Origin: JBGSON01 sp041739085
Lineage (GTDB): Bacteria > Patescibacteriota > Gracilibacteria > CAIRYL01
Reading direction: 5' to 3'
DNA: 22,867 bases
Assembly (NCBI GenBank): GCA_041739085.1
Contig: JBGSON010000051.1
Coordinates: forward strand, 1 to 22,867
Shown: positions 14,933 to 22,037 of the stretch, one piece after another
How positions within the stretch are numbered: the stretch's first letter is position 1
Layout of the letters: every line of letters begins with the position of its first letter
Program-made: the position numbers and the translations under genes
The notes under the pieces: model-generated
What the model was told of the DNA's origin: nothing
Seen by the model: the letters and a program-made list of their open reading frames with translations, nothing else
Databases searched by the model: none

Positions 14933-15616
14933 TCAGCGCATGAAATAATTCTGCATGGTAGAGAGATCATATCCGCATGAGTCTTTTGCCATGCGGAGGA
15001 CTTCGATCTGCATCTCGCGATCCGAATCGTATTTTTCACTGGCATCTTCAAAATCATTGACGCTGTCGTATCCGTTTTTCTTGATGACCCTCTCCATGTC
15101 CATCGCCATTTCGTACCCTTTTGCTTGTGCTTCCCTGCTATAAGGATCTTTCAGGATCTCTGCCGTTGTTTCCAAAATGGAAACTTCACAGAGTATGGCG
15201 ACCACCGTATCCTTGTACCGGTTCTCATTCCTCTTGGTAATATAAGCGAACCCGCCGAATGCGACTCCGATAATGACAAAGAGGGAAAGGAATTTAATGA
15301 TGAGTGTGATACCCGGTGCCATTGTATGCGGCTCTTCTTCCAGTTCGACGCGCGATTCCAATACAGGGAAATCAACGAGGTCCTCTCTTGAAAAATTCTT
15401 TTTCATCCCTTGCTCCTCATGCGGATTGTTCGCGCTCTTTGCGTCTCGGCTATTCTCAGCGTTCTTGCTTTCTTCATAAAACGCATACAGGGAATCCACC
15501 TCGCCACTGGAAAAACCATCGATTTTCTGAAGGAGCATCGCCCGGTTCTCCTGGTCGATATCTTTCGTGACGCGAAGCCACACTTTGATGAGCGATCGTT
15601 TGACTTCGGTATTCAT
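14933..15616 (-). CDS. Single-pass membrane protein, unknown function
   Basis: 227 aa, not recognised. The N-terminal 100 residues are soluble and charged, with an acidic patch before the membrane (ELEEEP, 91-96). One transmembrane helix spans about 102-125 (ITLIIKFLSLFVIIGVAFGGF). The C-terminal 100 residues are helical and acidic with two cysteines (C143, C214). The charge just after the helix (TKRNENRYK) fits a cytoplasmic C terminus, but the topology is not certain. The ATG at 15616 is behind a strong promoter in an AT-rich island. A stop 8 nt from the end of the convergent permease gene marks its 3' end. No family assignment offered. Confidence 0.75.
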   Translation of the reverse strand: MNTEVKRSLIKVWLRVTKDIDQENRAMLLQKIDGFSSGEVDSLYAFYEESKNAENSRDAKSANNPHEEQGMKKNFSREDLVDFPVLESRVELEEEPHTMAPGITLIIKFLSLFVIIGVAFGGFAYITKRNENRYKDTVVAILCEVSILETTAEILKDPYSREAQAKGYEMAMDMERVIKKNGYDSVNDFEDASEKYDSDREMQIEVLRMAKDSCGYDLSTMQNYFMR

Positions 15617-15642
15617 AAATTATGTATTTATTACATTAGCAT

Positions 15643-15671
15643 ATTTTAACATATTATGTGCTATATTTCAA
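15643..15671 (-). promoter_or_regulatory. Strong extended -10 promoter of the single-pass membrane protein gene
   Basis: On the minus strand, TTGAAA (15666-15671), 17-nt spacer, then TGT-TAAAAT (hexamer 15643-15648). Both hexamers are 5/6. The -10 ends 26 nt before the ATG. The region 15610-15680 is markedly AT-rich. Confidence 0.7.
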
Positions 15672-15806
15672 TATCCATTTTGGCATCGGCGCACTTTTTC
15701 CTGCATTGGTATTCCTTTTCTCAAATTGTACGCTCGCAGGTGCTGAAAATACGGATTCATAGAGGAATGCACATTTTAGAAGATGATCACTCAATGCCTC
15801 CCCCCC

Positions 15807-15834
15807 TTGTCCGAAACCCCATGAGCAGTATACT
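15807..15834 (+). promoter_or_regulatory. Promoter of the four-helix membrane protein gene
   Basis: TTGTCC (15807-15812) and TATACT (15829-15834, 5/6) with a 16-nt spacer; the -10 ends 24 nt before the ATG at 15859. Confidence 0.5.
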
Positions 15835-15858
15835 AGAGATATCTTTTTCCCTATTCCT

Positions 15859-16278
15859 ATGGCTACGCCATCTTCTCCAAAACGATTTGTGACCGCTGTC
15901 CTCCTCGGAATTGGTTTTGGAGTTCTCTGCGCATATCTCGCGTCACGGGAGACTCCTTCGATGTGGGATCTGCAGAATCCGATATTCTGGAGCATCGTGA
16001 CGGACAGGATCCTCATCGGCGTGGCTATTACGATCGCCGGGGCCTTTGTAAGGCATCCGCTCTTCGGATTCCGGTGTTATCCCTGGATGAGAGGGCTTGT
16101 TCTCGGAGCAATTTTCTCTCTCCCTATTGCGACAGGAGCGATGGCGAATCCTCCTTCGGGTTTTTCCGCATGGACTCTCTTCTGGATGAGCATCGGAGCG
16201 GGGGCATTTTACGGGATCATCATCGATCTCGTTGCCACTGCTGTCGGCGGACAAGGGAAGGGGTTACTCCAAGAATAG
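15859..16278 (+). CDS. Small four-helix integral membrane protein, unknown function
   Basis: 139 aa, not recognised. Four hydrophobic segments: about 10-27 (FVTAVLLGIGFGVLCAYL), 44-64, 78-95 and 104-127. Glycine-rich faces (GIGFG, GAGAFYG) suggest close helix packing. Motifs that may help a search are HPLFGFRCYPWMRG (66-79) and ATGAMANPPSGF (90-101). The sequence before the ATG is a promoter with a short leader, so the start is well supported although no Shine-Dalgarno sequence is present. The next gene begins 117 nt later, with no clear terminator between. Function cannot be inferred. Confidence 0.7.
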   Translation: MATPSSPKRFVTAVLLGIGFGVLCAYLASRETPSMWDLQNPIFWSIVTDRILIGVAITIAGAFVRHPLFGFRCYPWMRGLVLGAIFSLPIATGAMANPPSGFSAWTLFWMSIGAGAFYGIIIDLVATAVGGQGKGLLQE

Positions 16279-16395
16279 AAAGTCCTTCCCTGATTGCTGA
16301 AGATCCGGAGAGCGTTTTTCATAACCCTCACGACCGGTGAGCTAAATCGGAGGGAGAAGGCATAGTGATTCATATTTCATGGACATTTTTCTCCT

Positions 16396-17805
16396 TTGAC
16401 ATTGGGAAATCAGTACTCTCTCTCTCTGTTCCTTTTTCACCGCGATCTTCGTCTTGAAGATAACACGGGGCTCATGAATGCCATGCAAAAATCTGAACGT
16501 GTCATTCCCGCATTCATTTTCGATCCGAGACAAACGGGGGAGCATCCATACCGAAGCAATAACGGTCTTCAGTTCCTCATGGAATCACTGGATGTACTCC
16601 ATGATCATTTTGCACAAAAGGGAGTTCCTCTTTTCTTTTTCTCGGGGCTTCCCCATGAAGTGATCGGGACCCTCAGGAATACCGCAAAGATTTCGGCTGT
16701 TTTTTCCAACCGGGATTACACGCCCTTCAGCAGGAAAAGGGACGGGGAAATCGAAGCCGTTTGCCGGAAGAACGGTATGGGATTCCATGTTTCCGGTGAT
16801 GTGCTTCTCCATGAACCGGAGGAAGTCCTGAAAAAAGACGGCTCCCCGTACACCGTCTTCACACCGTTTTTCAATTCTGCGGGGAAACATGAGATCCGCC
16901 TGCCAGTAAAAAATGCCTCTGGAAATTATTTCAGCGGACGGATCCCGGGTTCTTTTGGTCCGGAGATACTCCCTTCTCTCGTGAAAAGGAAAAATTCTCG
17001 GATCTCCGCGCGTGGAGGGAGGATAAACGGAAAGAATATTCTCGCATCGCTCTCCAGTCTTCATGAATACAAAAACATCCGTGATTTCCCTTCTCTCCAT
17101 GGCACAACGGGGCTTTCTCCTCACCTGAAATTCGGAACGGTTTCCGTCCGCGAAGCGCATGATGCGATCGTTTCCCATCTTGGTATCGGCCATCCCCTCC
17201 TCCGTGAGATCTACTGGCGGGATTTTTTCACACACATCGCATTCCATTTTCCCCATGTCTTTGGAAAAGCATTTCATAAAAAATACGACTCTCTCTATTG
17301 GAATGAAAACGAAAAAGCATTTCACGCATGGAGGGAAGGCCGGACCGGATTCCCCATCGTCGACGCGGGGATGCGCGAACTCAGGGAGACTGGTGGGATG
17401 CACAATCGGGTCCGCATGATCACCGCTTCATTCCTCACAAAAGACCTTCACATCGACTGGCGCATGGGTGAACGGTATTTCGCGGCGAATCTCACGGATT
17501 ATGATCCCGCGGTGAACAACGGGAACTGGCAGTGGTGCTCTTCGACCGGATGTGATGCTTCGCCATATTTCAGGGTATTCAATCCCTGGATCCAGCAGAA
17601 AAAATTCGATCCTGACGCTGAATATATAAAAAAATGGATCCCTGAACTTCGCGTGTTATCCCCAAAAGAAATCCATACTCTCTCTTCCTCTGAGCATCTT
17701 TCCCGATCATACCCAAGCCCCATGGTAGACCATGCGAAAGAGGCGGAATTCTCAAAAAACCGATTCCGGGAACTTGCCACTCAGGACTCCCCCTTCACAA
17801 ACTGA
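16396..17805 (+). CDS. phrB: Deoxyribodipyrimidine photolyase (class I, cryptochrome/photolyase family)
   Basis: 469 aa. N-terminal Rossmann domain for the antenna cofactor (about 8-165; LFLFHRDLRLEDN at 11-23). C-terminal FAD-binding, DNA-binding domain (about 260-460) with LREIYWRDFF, GRTGFPIVDAGMREL, HNRVRMITASFLTKDL, IDWRMGERYF and NNGNWQWCSSTGCDASPYF, all diagnostic of light-driven CPD repair enzymes. The tryptophans of IDWR and NWQW correspond to members of the electron-transfer chain. The start is unusual: no ATG is possible, because the frame is closed at 16366-16368 upstream and the first internal ATG lies inside the fold. TTG at 16396 (or 16402) is used here. A GTG at 16365 with AGGGAGAAGG upstream is out of frame and would come into frame with one extra CT in the (CT)6 tract. 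The flavin reductase-like gene follows after 44 nt. Confidence 0.93.
   Translation: MTLGNQYSLSLFLFHRDLRLEDNTGLMNAMQKSERVIPAFIFDPRQTGEHPYRSNNGLQFLMESLDVLHDHFAQKGVPLFFFSGLPHEVIGTLRNTAKISAVFSNRDYTPFSRKRDGEIEAVCRKNGMGFHVSGDVLLHEPEEVLKKDGSPYTVFTPFFNSAGKHEIRLPVKNASGNYFSGRIPGSFGPEILPSLVKRKNSRISARGGRINGKNILASLSSLHEYKNIRDFPSLHGTTGLSPHLKFGTVSVREAHDAIVSHLGIGHPLLREIYWRDFFTHIAFHFPHVFGKAFHKKYDSLYWNENEKAFHAWREGRTGFPIVDAGMRELRETGGMHNRVRMITASFLTKDLHIDWRMGERYFAANLTDYDPAVNNGNWQWCSSTGCDASPYFRVFNPWIQQKKFDPDAEYIKKWIPELRVLSPKEIHTLSSSEHLSRSYPSPMVDHAKEAEFSKNRFRELATQDSPFTN
16416..16427 (+). repeat. (CT)6 dinucleotide tract inside the photolyase 5' end
   Basis: Six CT units, codons for about residues 7-11 of the photolyase. 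A gain of one unit would join the frame of the GTG at 16365 to the photolyase frame and put the TTG start out of frame. Confidence 0.8.
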
Positions 17806-17849
17806 GCGTCTTCTGGCAGAATATCGCACCGAAATCCTGAAATCTCTCC

Positions 17850-18566
17850 ATGACCATATTCAATCCCGAATACAAGGCGCGCGTCGTTGACGTGGAAAAA
17901 CCCGCACAGGAGACAAAAATCATCCGTTTCCGGCTCGTGGAAGCAGGAGATCCCCCGTTTCAGTTTACTGCGGGTCAATTCATCTCCGTCATCATCGAGG
18001 AGAGGGTTCTCAGGGCATACACTGTCGCATCTTCTCCCGAAGAACTTCCCTGCTTTGAGATCTGCATCAAGATCATCCCCGGCGGAAAAGCGAGCACTCT
18101 TTTCGACAAGCTCGTCATCGGGGATTCCATTACGTTCCGCGGGCCTTTCGGTGTGTTTACGATACGGGATCCGAAAAAAAGCAAACTCTTCATCGCTACG
18201 GGGACGGGGATCGCTCCCATGAAGACTTTCACCGATGAACTCCTTCTCGGAAAAATATCGGGGAAAAACGAACTCATCTTCGGCGTCAGGAGTCTTGGAT
18301 ACGCGATCTACCACGAAGCATTCCGCCAACTCTCCCAGACAAGAAATGATTTCGAGTTCACGCTCTGCCTCTCCCAGGATCCGGAGAAGCAGGAAGAGCA
18401 TTTTTCCGGACGGGTGACGGATTACATTGCCTCAAGACCTCCTGAATACTTTCTCGAAAAAGACATCTATCTTTGCGGAGCTCCTGAAATGGTGGCGGAT
18501 GTCATCCGGATCATCACGGAAGAAAAGAACTGTCCTCGGGAAAGCATCATCACCGAAGCGTATTAG
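17850..18566 (+). CDS. Ferredoxin-NADP reductase-like FAD/NAD(P)-binding oxidoreductase
   Basis: 238 aa. The N-terminal beta-barrel FAD domain (about 8-105) has the flavin motif RAYTVASSP (55-63, the RxYS type) and GKASTLFD (79-86). The C-terminal NAD(P) domain has IATGTGIAPM (115-124), FGVRS (144-148) and YLCGAPEMV (207-215), and the chain ends in tyrosine (ITEAY), as in ferredoxin/flavodoxin reductases. There is no 2Fe-2S domain, so electrons must pass to a separate ferredoxin, flavodoxin or flavin. The closest named types are flavodoxin/ferredoxin-NADP reductases; the partner is unknown. It follows the photolyase by 44 nt on the same strand and may be cotranscribed. Its stop overlaps the convergent mntP stop by 4 nt (TTAG). 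Confidence 0.87.
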   Translation: MTIFNPEYKARVVDVEKPAQETKIIRFRLVEAGDPPFQFTAGQFISVIIEERVLRAYTVASSPEELPCFEICIKIIPGGKASTLFDKLVIGDSITFRGPFGVFTIRDPKKSKLFIATGTGIAPMKTFTDELLLGKISGKNELIFGVRSLGYAIYHEAFRQLSQTRNDFEFTLCLSQDPEKQEEHFSGRVTDYIASRPPEYFLEKDIYLCGAPEMVADVIRIITEEKNCPRESIITEAY

Positions 18567-19129
18567 ATCGTGTTCATGATATGGTCGATGAGGATCTTTA
18601 TCCCGATCCCCATAAGGATAAGTCCTCCTACGACTTTCATGATCTTTTCATAAAAATGTCCAAACCGGCACCCGATGAAAAATCCAAGACAGGAAAGAGA
18701 AAAAGTGACACTCGCTATGACAATGGCGGGTGTGATGATCGACACCTGGAGAAACGAAAGGGAAAAACCCACTGACAGTGCGTCGATGCTGGTGGCGATG
18801 GAAAGAAGGAGGAGTGTCGCGAGATTTGAATTCTGTTTTTTCTCTTTCTCACGAGAAATGCTGCAGGCCTCGAAAATCATTTTCCCTCCGACAAATGCGA
18901 GAAGTCCAAATGCGATCCAGTGATCAAAATTGCTGATGATACTCCGAAACCCCACACCTGCGAACCATCCGATAACAGGCATGAGGAAGTGGAAGAGTCC
19001 AAAAAGGAGCGCGAGCTTCATTGCCACCGAAGTCTTCCATTTCCTCGCGACAAAACCGTAAGCGATCGAGACAGTGAAGACATCCATGCCGAGCCCGATG
19101 GCGATGAGGAAAAGCATGTATAAGTCCAT
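18563..19129 (-). CDS. mntP: Manganese efflux pump MntP
   Basis: 188 aa, the same length as the Escherichia coli protein, with the ATG at 19129. The frame is open further upstream, to 19324, but that extension is lysine- and phenylalanine-rich low-complexity sequence foreign to the family, so it is rejected. Six transmembrane helices in two repeats: the first repeat has GLGMDVFTVSIAYG (12-25; D16) and the second ATSIDALSVGFSL (112-124; D116), the paired aspartates needed for Mn2+ transport. It exports excess Mn2+ through the inner membrane. No yybP-ykoY manganese riboswitch is recognisable upstream, where such genes often carry one; the leader is short. Confidence 0.93.
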   Translation of the reverse strand: MDLYMLFLIAIGLGMDVFTVSIAYGFVARKWKTSVAMKLALLFGLFHFLMPVIGWFAGVGFRSIISNFDHWIAFGLLAFVGGKMIFEACSISREKEKKQNSNLATLLLLSIATSIDALSVGFSLSFLQVSIITPAIVIASVTFSLSCLGFFIGCRFGHFYEKIMKVVGGLILMGIGIKILIDHIMNTI

Positions 19130-19151
19130 GTCCGTTTTAGAAATTAGGATG

Positions 19152-19180
19152 AAAGTAAAGGAAGGACAGAAAAAAGACAA
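19152..19180 (-). promoter_or_regulatory. Weak candidate promoter of mntP
   Basis: Minus strand TTGTCT (19175-19180), 17-nt spacer, TACTTT (19152-19157), ending 22 nt before the ATG. The hexamers are poor (4/6, 3/6) in low-complexity sequence. Confidence 0.25.
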
Positions 19181-19203
19181 GAAAGAAAAAAGAGAAAGCA
19201 CAA

Positions 19204-19250
19204 AGCACAAAAGAAAAAAACATATCTGACTTTCTTTTTTCTTTTGTGCT
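19204..19250. repeat. Purine/pyrimidine hairpin between divergent genes, copy B
   Basis: AGCACAAAAGAAAAAA (19204-19219) pairs perfectly over 16 bp with TTTTTTCTTTTGTGCT (19235-19250), loop of 15 nt. It sits at the switch from an 80-nt purine-rich tract (19141-19220) to a 90-nt pyrimidine-rich tract (19231-19320). The right arm is partly repeated in tandem near 19271-19300. Confidence 0.7.
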
Positions 19251-19335
19251 TTTTCTTTTCTCCTCTTTCCTCTTTTGTGTTTTTTCTTTTTTCTTTTCTC
19301 ATCTATTCTTTTTTCAGCAGTCACTGAATTTTCAT

Positions 19336-20655
19336 ATGCTTGACTCTCCTGAACTCCTCCTCCCCGCCGGAAACTTTGAGAAAATGAAATTCGCTCTCGC
19401 CTATGGAGCTGATGCGGTGTACGCGGGAGTTCCGGAATACTCTCTCCGGGCGAGGGAAAACGGATTTACACCTGAATACCTGAAAAAAGCGGTCGAATAC
19501 TGCCACGCGCGCGGAAAGAAAATTTATTTCACTGCGAATATCTTTCCCCATAATGTGAAGATCCCCCATTTTCTCCGCGCTCTGCAGAAAATGGTAAAAC
19601 TCGATCCTGATGGATTCATCATGTCCGATCCGGGGATCATTTCTCTCACAAAAGAAAAATTTCCGGATGCGAAGATCCATCTCTCCGTTCAGGCGAACAA
19701 TGTGAACTGGGCTAGTGCAAAGTTCTGGAATTCCCAGGGGATCGAACGGATCATCCTCTCCCGGGAAATCTCACTCCGGGAAATCCAGGAGATCACGAAG
19801 AAAAATCCTGATCTTGATTTTGAATGTTTCGTTCACGGTTCGGTCTGCATCGCCTATTCCGGGAGATGCCTTCTTTCAAATTATTTTTCTTATCGGGACG
19901 CGAACCAGGGCACCTGCGCCCATTCCTGCCGGTGGAATTACCAGGTGTATGAGGAGAAAAAGGGAGAAAATGAGAAGAAATATTCTCCTCTTCCGGGGAA
20001 ATACTATCTTGAGGAAGCGGAACGGAAGGGGGAGATGATGGAGATCGACGAGGATGAATACGGATCGTACATCATGAATGCGCGCGATCTCTGTCTCCTC
20101 GAATATCTTCCCGACCTCCTGAAAGCCAGGGTCTTGAGTCTCAAAATCGAAGGCCGGTCGAAAACGGAATACTATACCGCGATCATTGCCCGGACGTACC
20201 GGATGGCGCTCGATGCGATCCGTGACGGAAAATATACGAAAGAATTCATGGAGTCGCTCTTTGCCGAAGTCGCTTCCACTTCGAACCGCGGATTCATCCC
20301 CGGATTCCTTCCGGGAAACCCGAAGGAAAAAGCGGTTGAATATGAGAACCACCGGGGAAGCGGGACTCATCTCTACGCCGGGATCGTCCGGTCGCGGAAG
20401 GGGCAGATCCTCGAAATCGAGGTGAGAAACCGGATCGACCGCGGCGACACCCTCGAATTCCTTTTTCCGGAGAAGAAAAATGATTTCTCTGTGACTCTCG
20501 GTGAATTCCAAACGGACAAAGGAAAAACCGTGGGGTCATTTTCAGGAGGTGCAGGAAATATTTTTGTAAAAATCGGCGCAAGAGAGACAAAAGTATTCGA
20601 GAAAGCATTCGGGAAGGATGAGATCTTTTCTCTCCTCAGGAAGCGGATTCCATAG
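19336..20655 (+). CDS. trhP: U32 family protein TrhP/YegQ (tRNA uridine 5-hydroxylation)
   Basis: 439 aa from the ATG at 19336. The frame is open back to 19246, but that part is phenylalanine-rich low-complexity sequence, whereas family members begin as here with PELLLPAG. Strongly similar in motif order to E. coli YegQ: GADAVYAGVPEYSLRAREN (24-42), IMSDPG (95-100), IHLSVQANNVNWASAKFW (114-131), FVHGSVCIAYSGRCLLS (165-181), GTCAHSCRW (192-200), SYIMNARDLC (244-253) and LKIEGRSKTEYY (269-280). Four cysteines (C171, C178, C194, C198) form the likely Fe-S site. TrhP proteins make 5-hydroxyuridine at tRNA position 34, using prephenate-derived chemistry, despite the historical peptidase name. A terminator overlaps the stop codon. 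Confidence 0.92.
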   Translation: MLDSPELLLPAGNFEKMKFALAYGADAVYAGVPEYSLRARENGFTPEYLKKAVEYCHARGKKIYFTANIFPHNVKIPHFLRALQKMVKLDPDGFIMSDPGIISLTKEKFPDAKIHLSVQANNVNWASAKFWNSQGIERIILSREISLREIQEITKKNPDLDFECFVHGSVCIAYSGRCLLSNYFSYRDANQGTCAHSCRWNYQVYEEKKGENEKKYSPLPGKYYLEEAERKGEMMEIDEDEYGSYIMNARDLCLLEYLPDLLKARVLSLKIEGRSKTEYYTAIIARTYRMALDAIRDGKYTKEFMESLFAEVASTSNRGFIPGFLPGNPKEKAVEYENHRGSGTHLYAGIVRSRKGQILEIEVRNRIDRGDTLEFLFPEKKNDFSVTLGEFQTDKGKTVGSFSGGAGNIFVKIGARETKVFEKAFGKDEIFSLLRKRIP

Positions 20656-20671
20656 GCAGAATCCGTTTTTT
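20641..20671 (+). terminator. Intrinsic terminator overlapping the trhP stop codon
   Basis: AAGCGGATTC (20641-20650), an 8-nt loop and GAATCCGTTT (20659-20668) form 10 pairs with one G-U, followed by T to 20671. The TAG stop (20653-20655) is in the loop, so the left arm codes for the last residues. Confidence 0.85.
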
Positions 20672-20724
20672 CTCGCTTTTCTCACAGAAACGTTGAAAAA
20701 AATAGAGCATAAATGAAAAAGGTC

Positions 20725-20733
20725 TGATATAAT
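20725..20733 (+). promoter_or_regulatory. Extended -10 promoter of the thioredoxin-CcdA / 2-oxoacid oxidoreductase operon
   Basis: TGA-TATAAT, with a perfect -10 hexamer at 20728-20733, ends 26 nt before the ATG at 20760. The -35 region is poor, as expected for an extended -10 promoter. Confidence 0.65.
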
Positions 20734-20759
20734 TCGCCGCGATTTGTCATTCCCCCGTC

Positions 20760-22022
20760 ATGAATTTCTTCGATCTCAAGAACAAGAAAAATCTTGTCTT
20801 TCTCATTCTTTCCGCGATCATCCTCGGTTCAGCGATTTTTTCCTTTTCCCTGAAACGCGTTTCTGAGACCACTGTCCCCTCCGAGAACGCAAAAGCAGTC
20901 CTTACCGTATTCTCCCGCGAGAACTGCGGACATTGCGACGATGAAAAATCTTTTCTGGAATCCTGGCAAAAGGAAAATCCCGATCTGAAGTATCAGATCC
21001 TCGATGTGGAAAAAAGCGATGATGCTCTGAACATGTTCGTCGAGCTCACGGACCATTTCAATCTCTCAAAGAGCACCCCCATCACGATCATCGGAGACCG
21101 GATATTCGTCGGTTTCGATTCTCCGGAAACCACCGGGGTGACGTTCAAAGAGTATTACACCCAAAACAGCCATTACACTTTTGAGGAGATCTGGACCCAG
21201 AAAGACTCGCTCCTCTCCTTCGGTCCCGCGGCATCAGTCTGCTCGGACGAGAGCGAACAGTGCACGATCGCTCCGCAGATGGTCAAAGTCCCGTTCTTCG
21301 GCCAGGTCAACATTTCCACGATCACAAACCCGACATTCCTCTCGTTCACCCTCGGATTCATCGACGGCTTCAACCCCTGCGCGATGTGGGTCCTCGTCAT
21401 GTTTCTCATTGCTCTCATACAGATCGGAGACCGGTTTAAGATGTTCGTCACCGCAGGCATCTTCCTCTTCGCGGAAGCGGTCATGTACACGCTCATCCTC
21501 ACCATGTGGTTCACGACCTGGAATTTCGTCGGTCTCGACCGCTGGGTGACCCCGATTGTCGGGTTCATCGCGATGAGCGCCGGGATATTCTTCCTCCACG
21601 AAGGATTTTTCTCAGACGGGACCTGCAAGGTGACGAACGTGGAACAGAAGAAAAAGATCTCCCAGAAGATCCAGGCGATCGCAAAATCCCCCATGACGCT
21701 CGCAACGATTTTCGGGATCCTTGTCCTCGCGTTCTCCGTGAACATCATCGAGTTCGCGTGCTCCATCGGGATTCCCCAGACTTTTACCCAGATCCTCCAT
21801 CTCTCCTCCCTCCCGCTCCTCACGAAAGCCTGGTACATCGCCCTCTATATCTTCGCCTACATGATCGATGATCTCATCGTCTTCGGGATTGCGCTCTATT
21901 CCATCGAAAAACTTGGTGTCACTCATAAATACGCAAAAGTGTCGAATGTCCTCGGAGGAGCCCTCATGCTTCTCCTCGGAGCGCTTCTCATCTTCGCCCC
22001 CCAGATCCTCGCATTTACCTGA
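20760..22022 (+). CDS. Thioredoxin/glutaredoxin-CcdA (DsbD-like) membrane fusion protein
   Basis: 420 aa. Residues 12-30 are a signal anchor. A thioredoxin-fold domain follows (about 45-150) with the CxxC ENCGHCDDE (C56, C59) and a cis-proline-like STPITIIGD (104-113). A linker carries a second cysteine pair (C161, C168). From residue 188 there are six or so transmembrane helices with one cysteine in GFNPCAMW (C207) and one in IEFACSIGIP (C334), the two-cysteine arrangement of CcdA and the DsbD beta domain that passes electrons across the membrane. The protein thus probably moves reducing power from cytoplasmic thioredoxin to its own outward-facing thioredoxin domain, then to exported proteins. 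Topology and targets are inference. The next gene starts 15 nt after its stop. Confidence 0.88.
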   Translation: MNFFDLKNKKNLVFLILSAIILGSAIFSFSLKRVSETTVPSENAKAVLTVFSRENCGHCDDEKSFLESWQKENPDLKYQILDVEKSDDALNMFVELTDHFNLSKSTPITIIGDRIFVGFDSPETTGVTFKEYYTQNSHYTFEEIWTQKDSLLSFGPAASVCSDESEQCTIAPQMVKVPFFGQVNISTITNPTFLSFTLGFIDGFNPCAMWVLVMFLIALIQIGDRFKMFVTAGIFLFAEAVMYTLILTMWFTTWNFVGLDRWVTPIVGFIAMSAGIFFLHEGFFSDGTCKVTNVEQKKKISQKIQAIAKSPMTLATIFGILVLAFSVNIIEFACSIGIPQTFTQILHLSSLPLLTKAWYIALYIFAYMIDDLIVFGIALYSIEKLGVTHKYAKVSNVLGGALMLLLGALLIFAPQILAFT

Positions 22023-22037
22023 TCGTAGAAAAAAAAC

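Noticed and set aside
14926..14939. GCGCT-CATC-AGCGC hairpin between the convergent permease and single-pass membrane genes as a bidirectional terminator
   Set aside because: The stem is only 5 bp and no T tract follows on either strand.
19130..19324. N-terminal extension of MntP
   Set aside because: The added 65 residues are low-complexity Lys/Phe-rich sequence absent from the family, and the 19129 start gives the exact usual length.
19246..19335. N-terminal extension of the U32 protein
   Set aside because: Thirty residues of Phe/Ser/Leu from a polypyrimidine tract could mimic a signal peptide, but the enzyme family is cytoplasmic and begins at the PELLLPAG motif.
19130..19335. Possible yybP-ykoY manganese riboswitch before mntP
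   Set aside because: Looked for because mntP genes often have one; only purine- and pyrimidine-rich low-complexity sequence and a simple hairpin are present.
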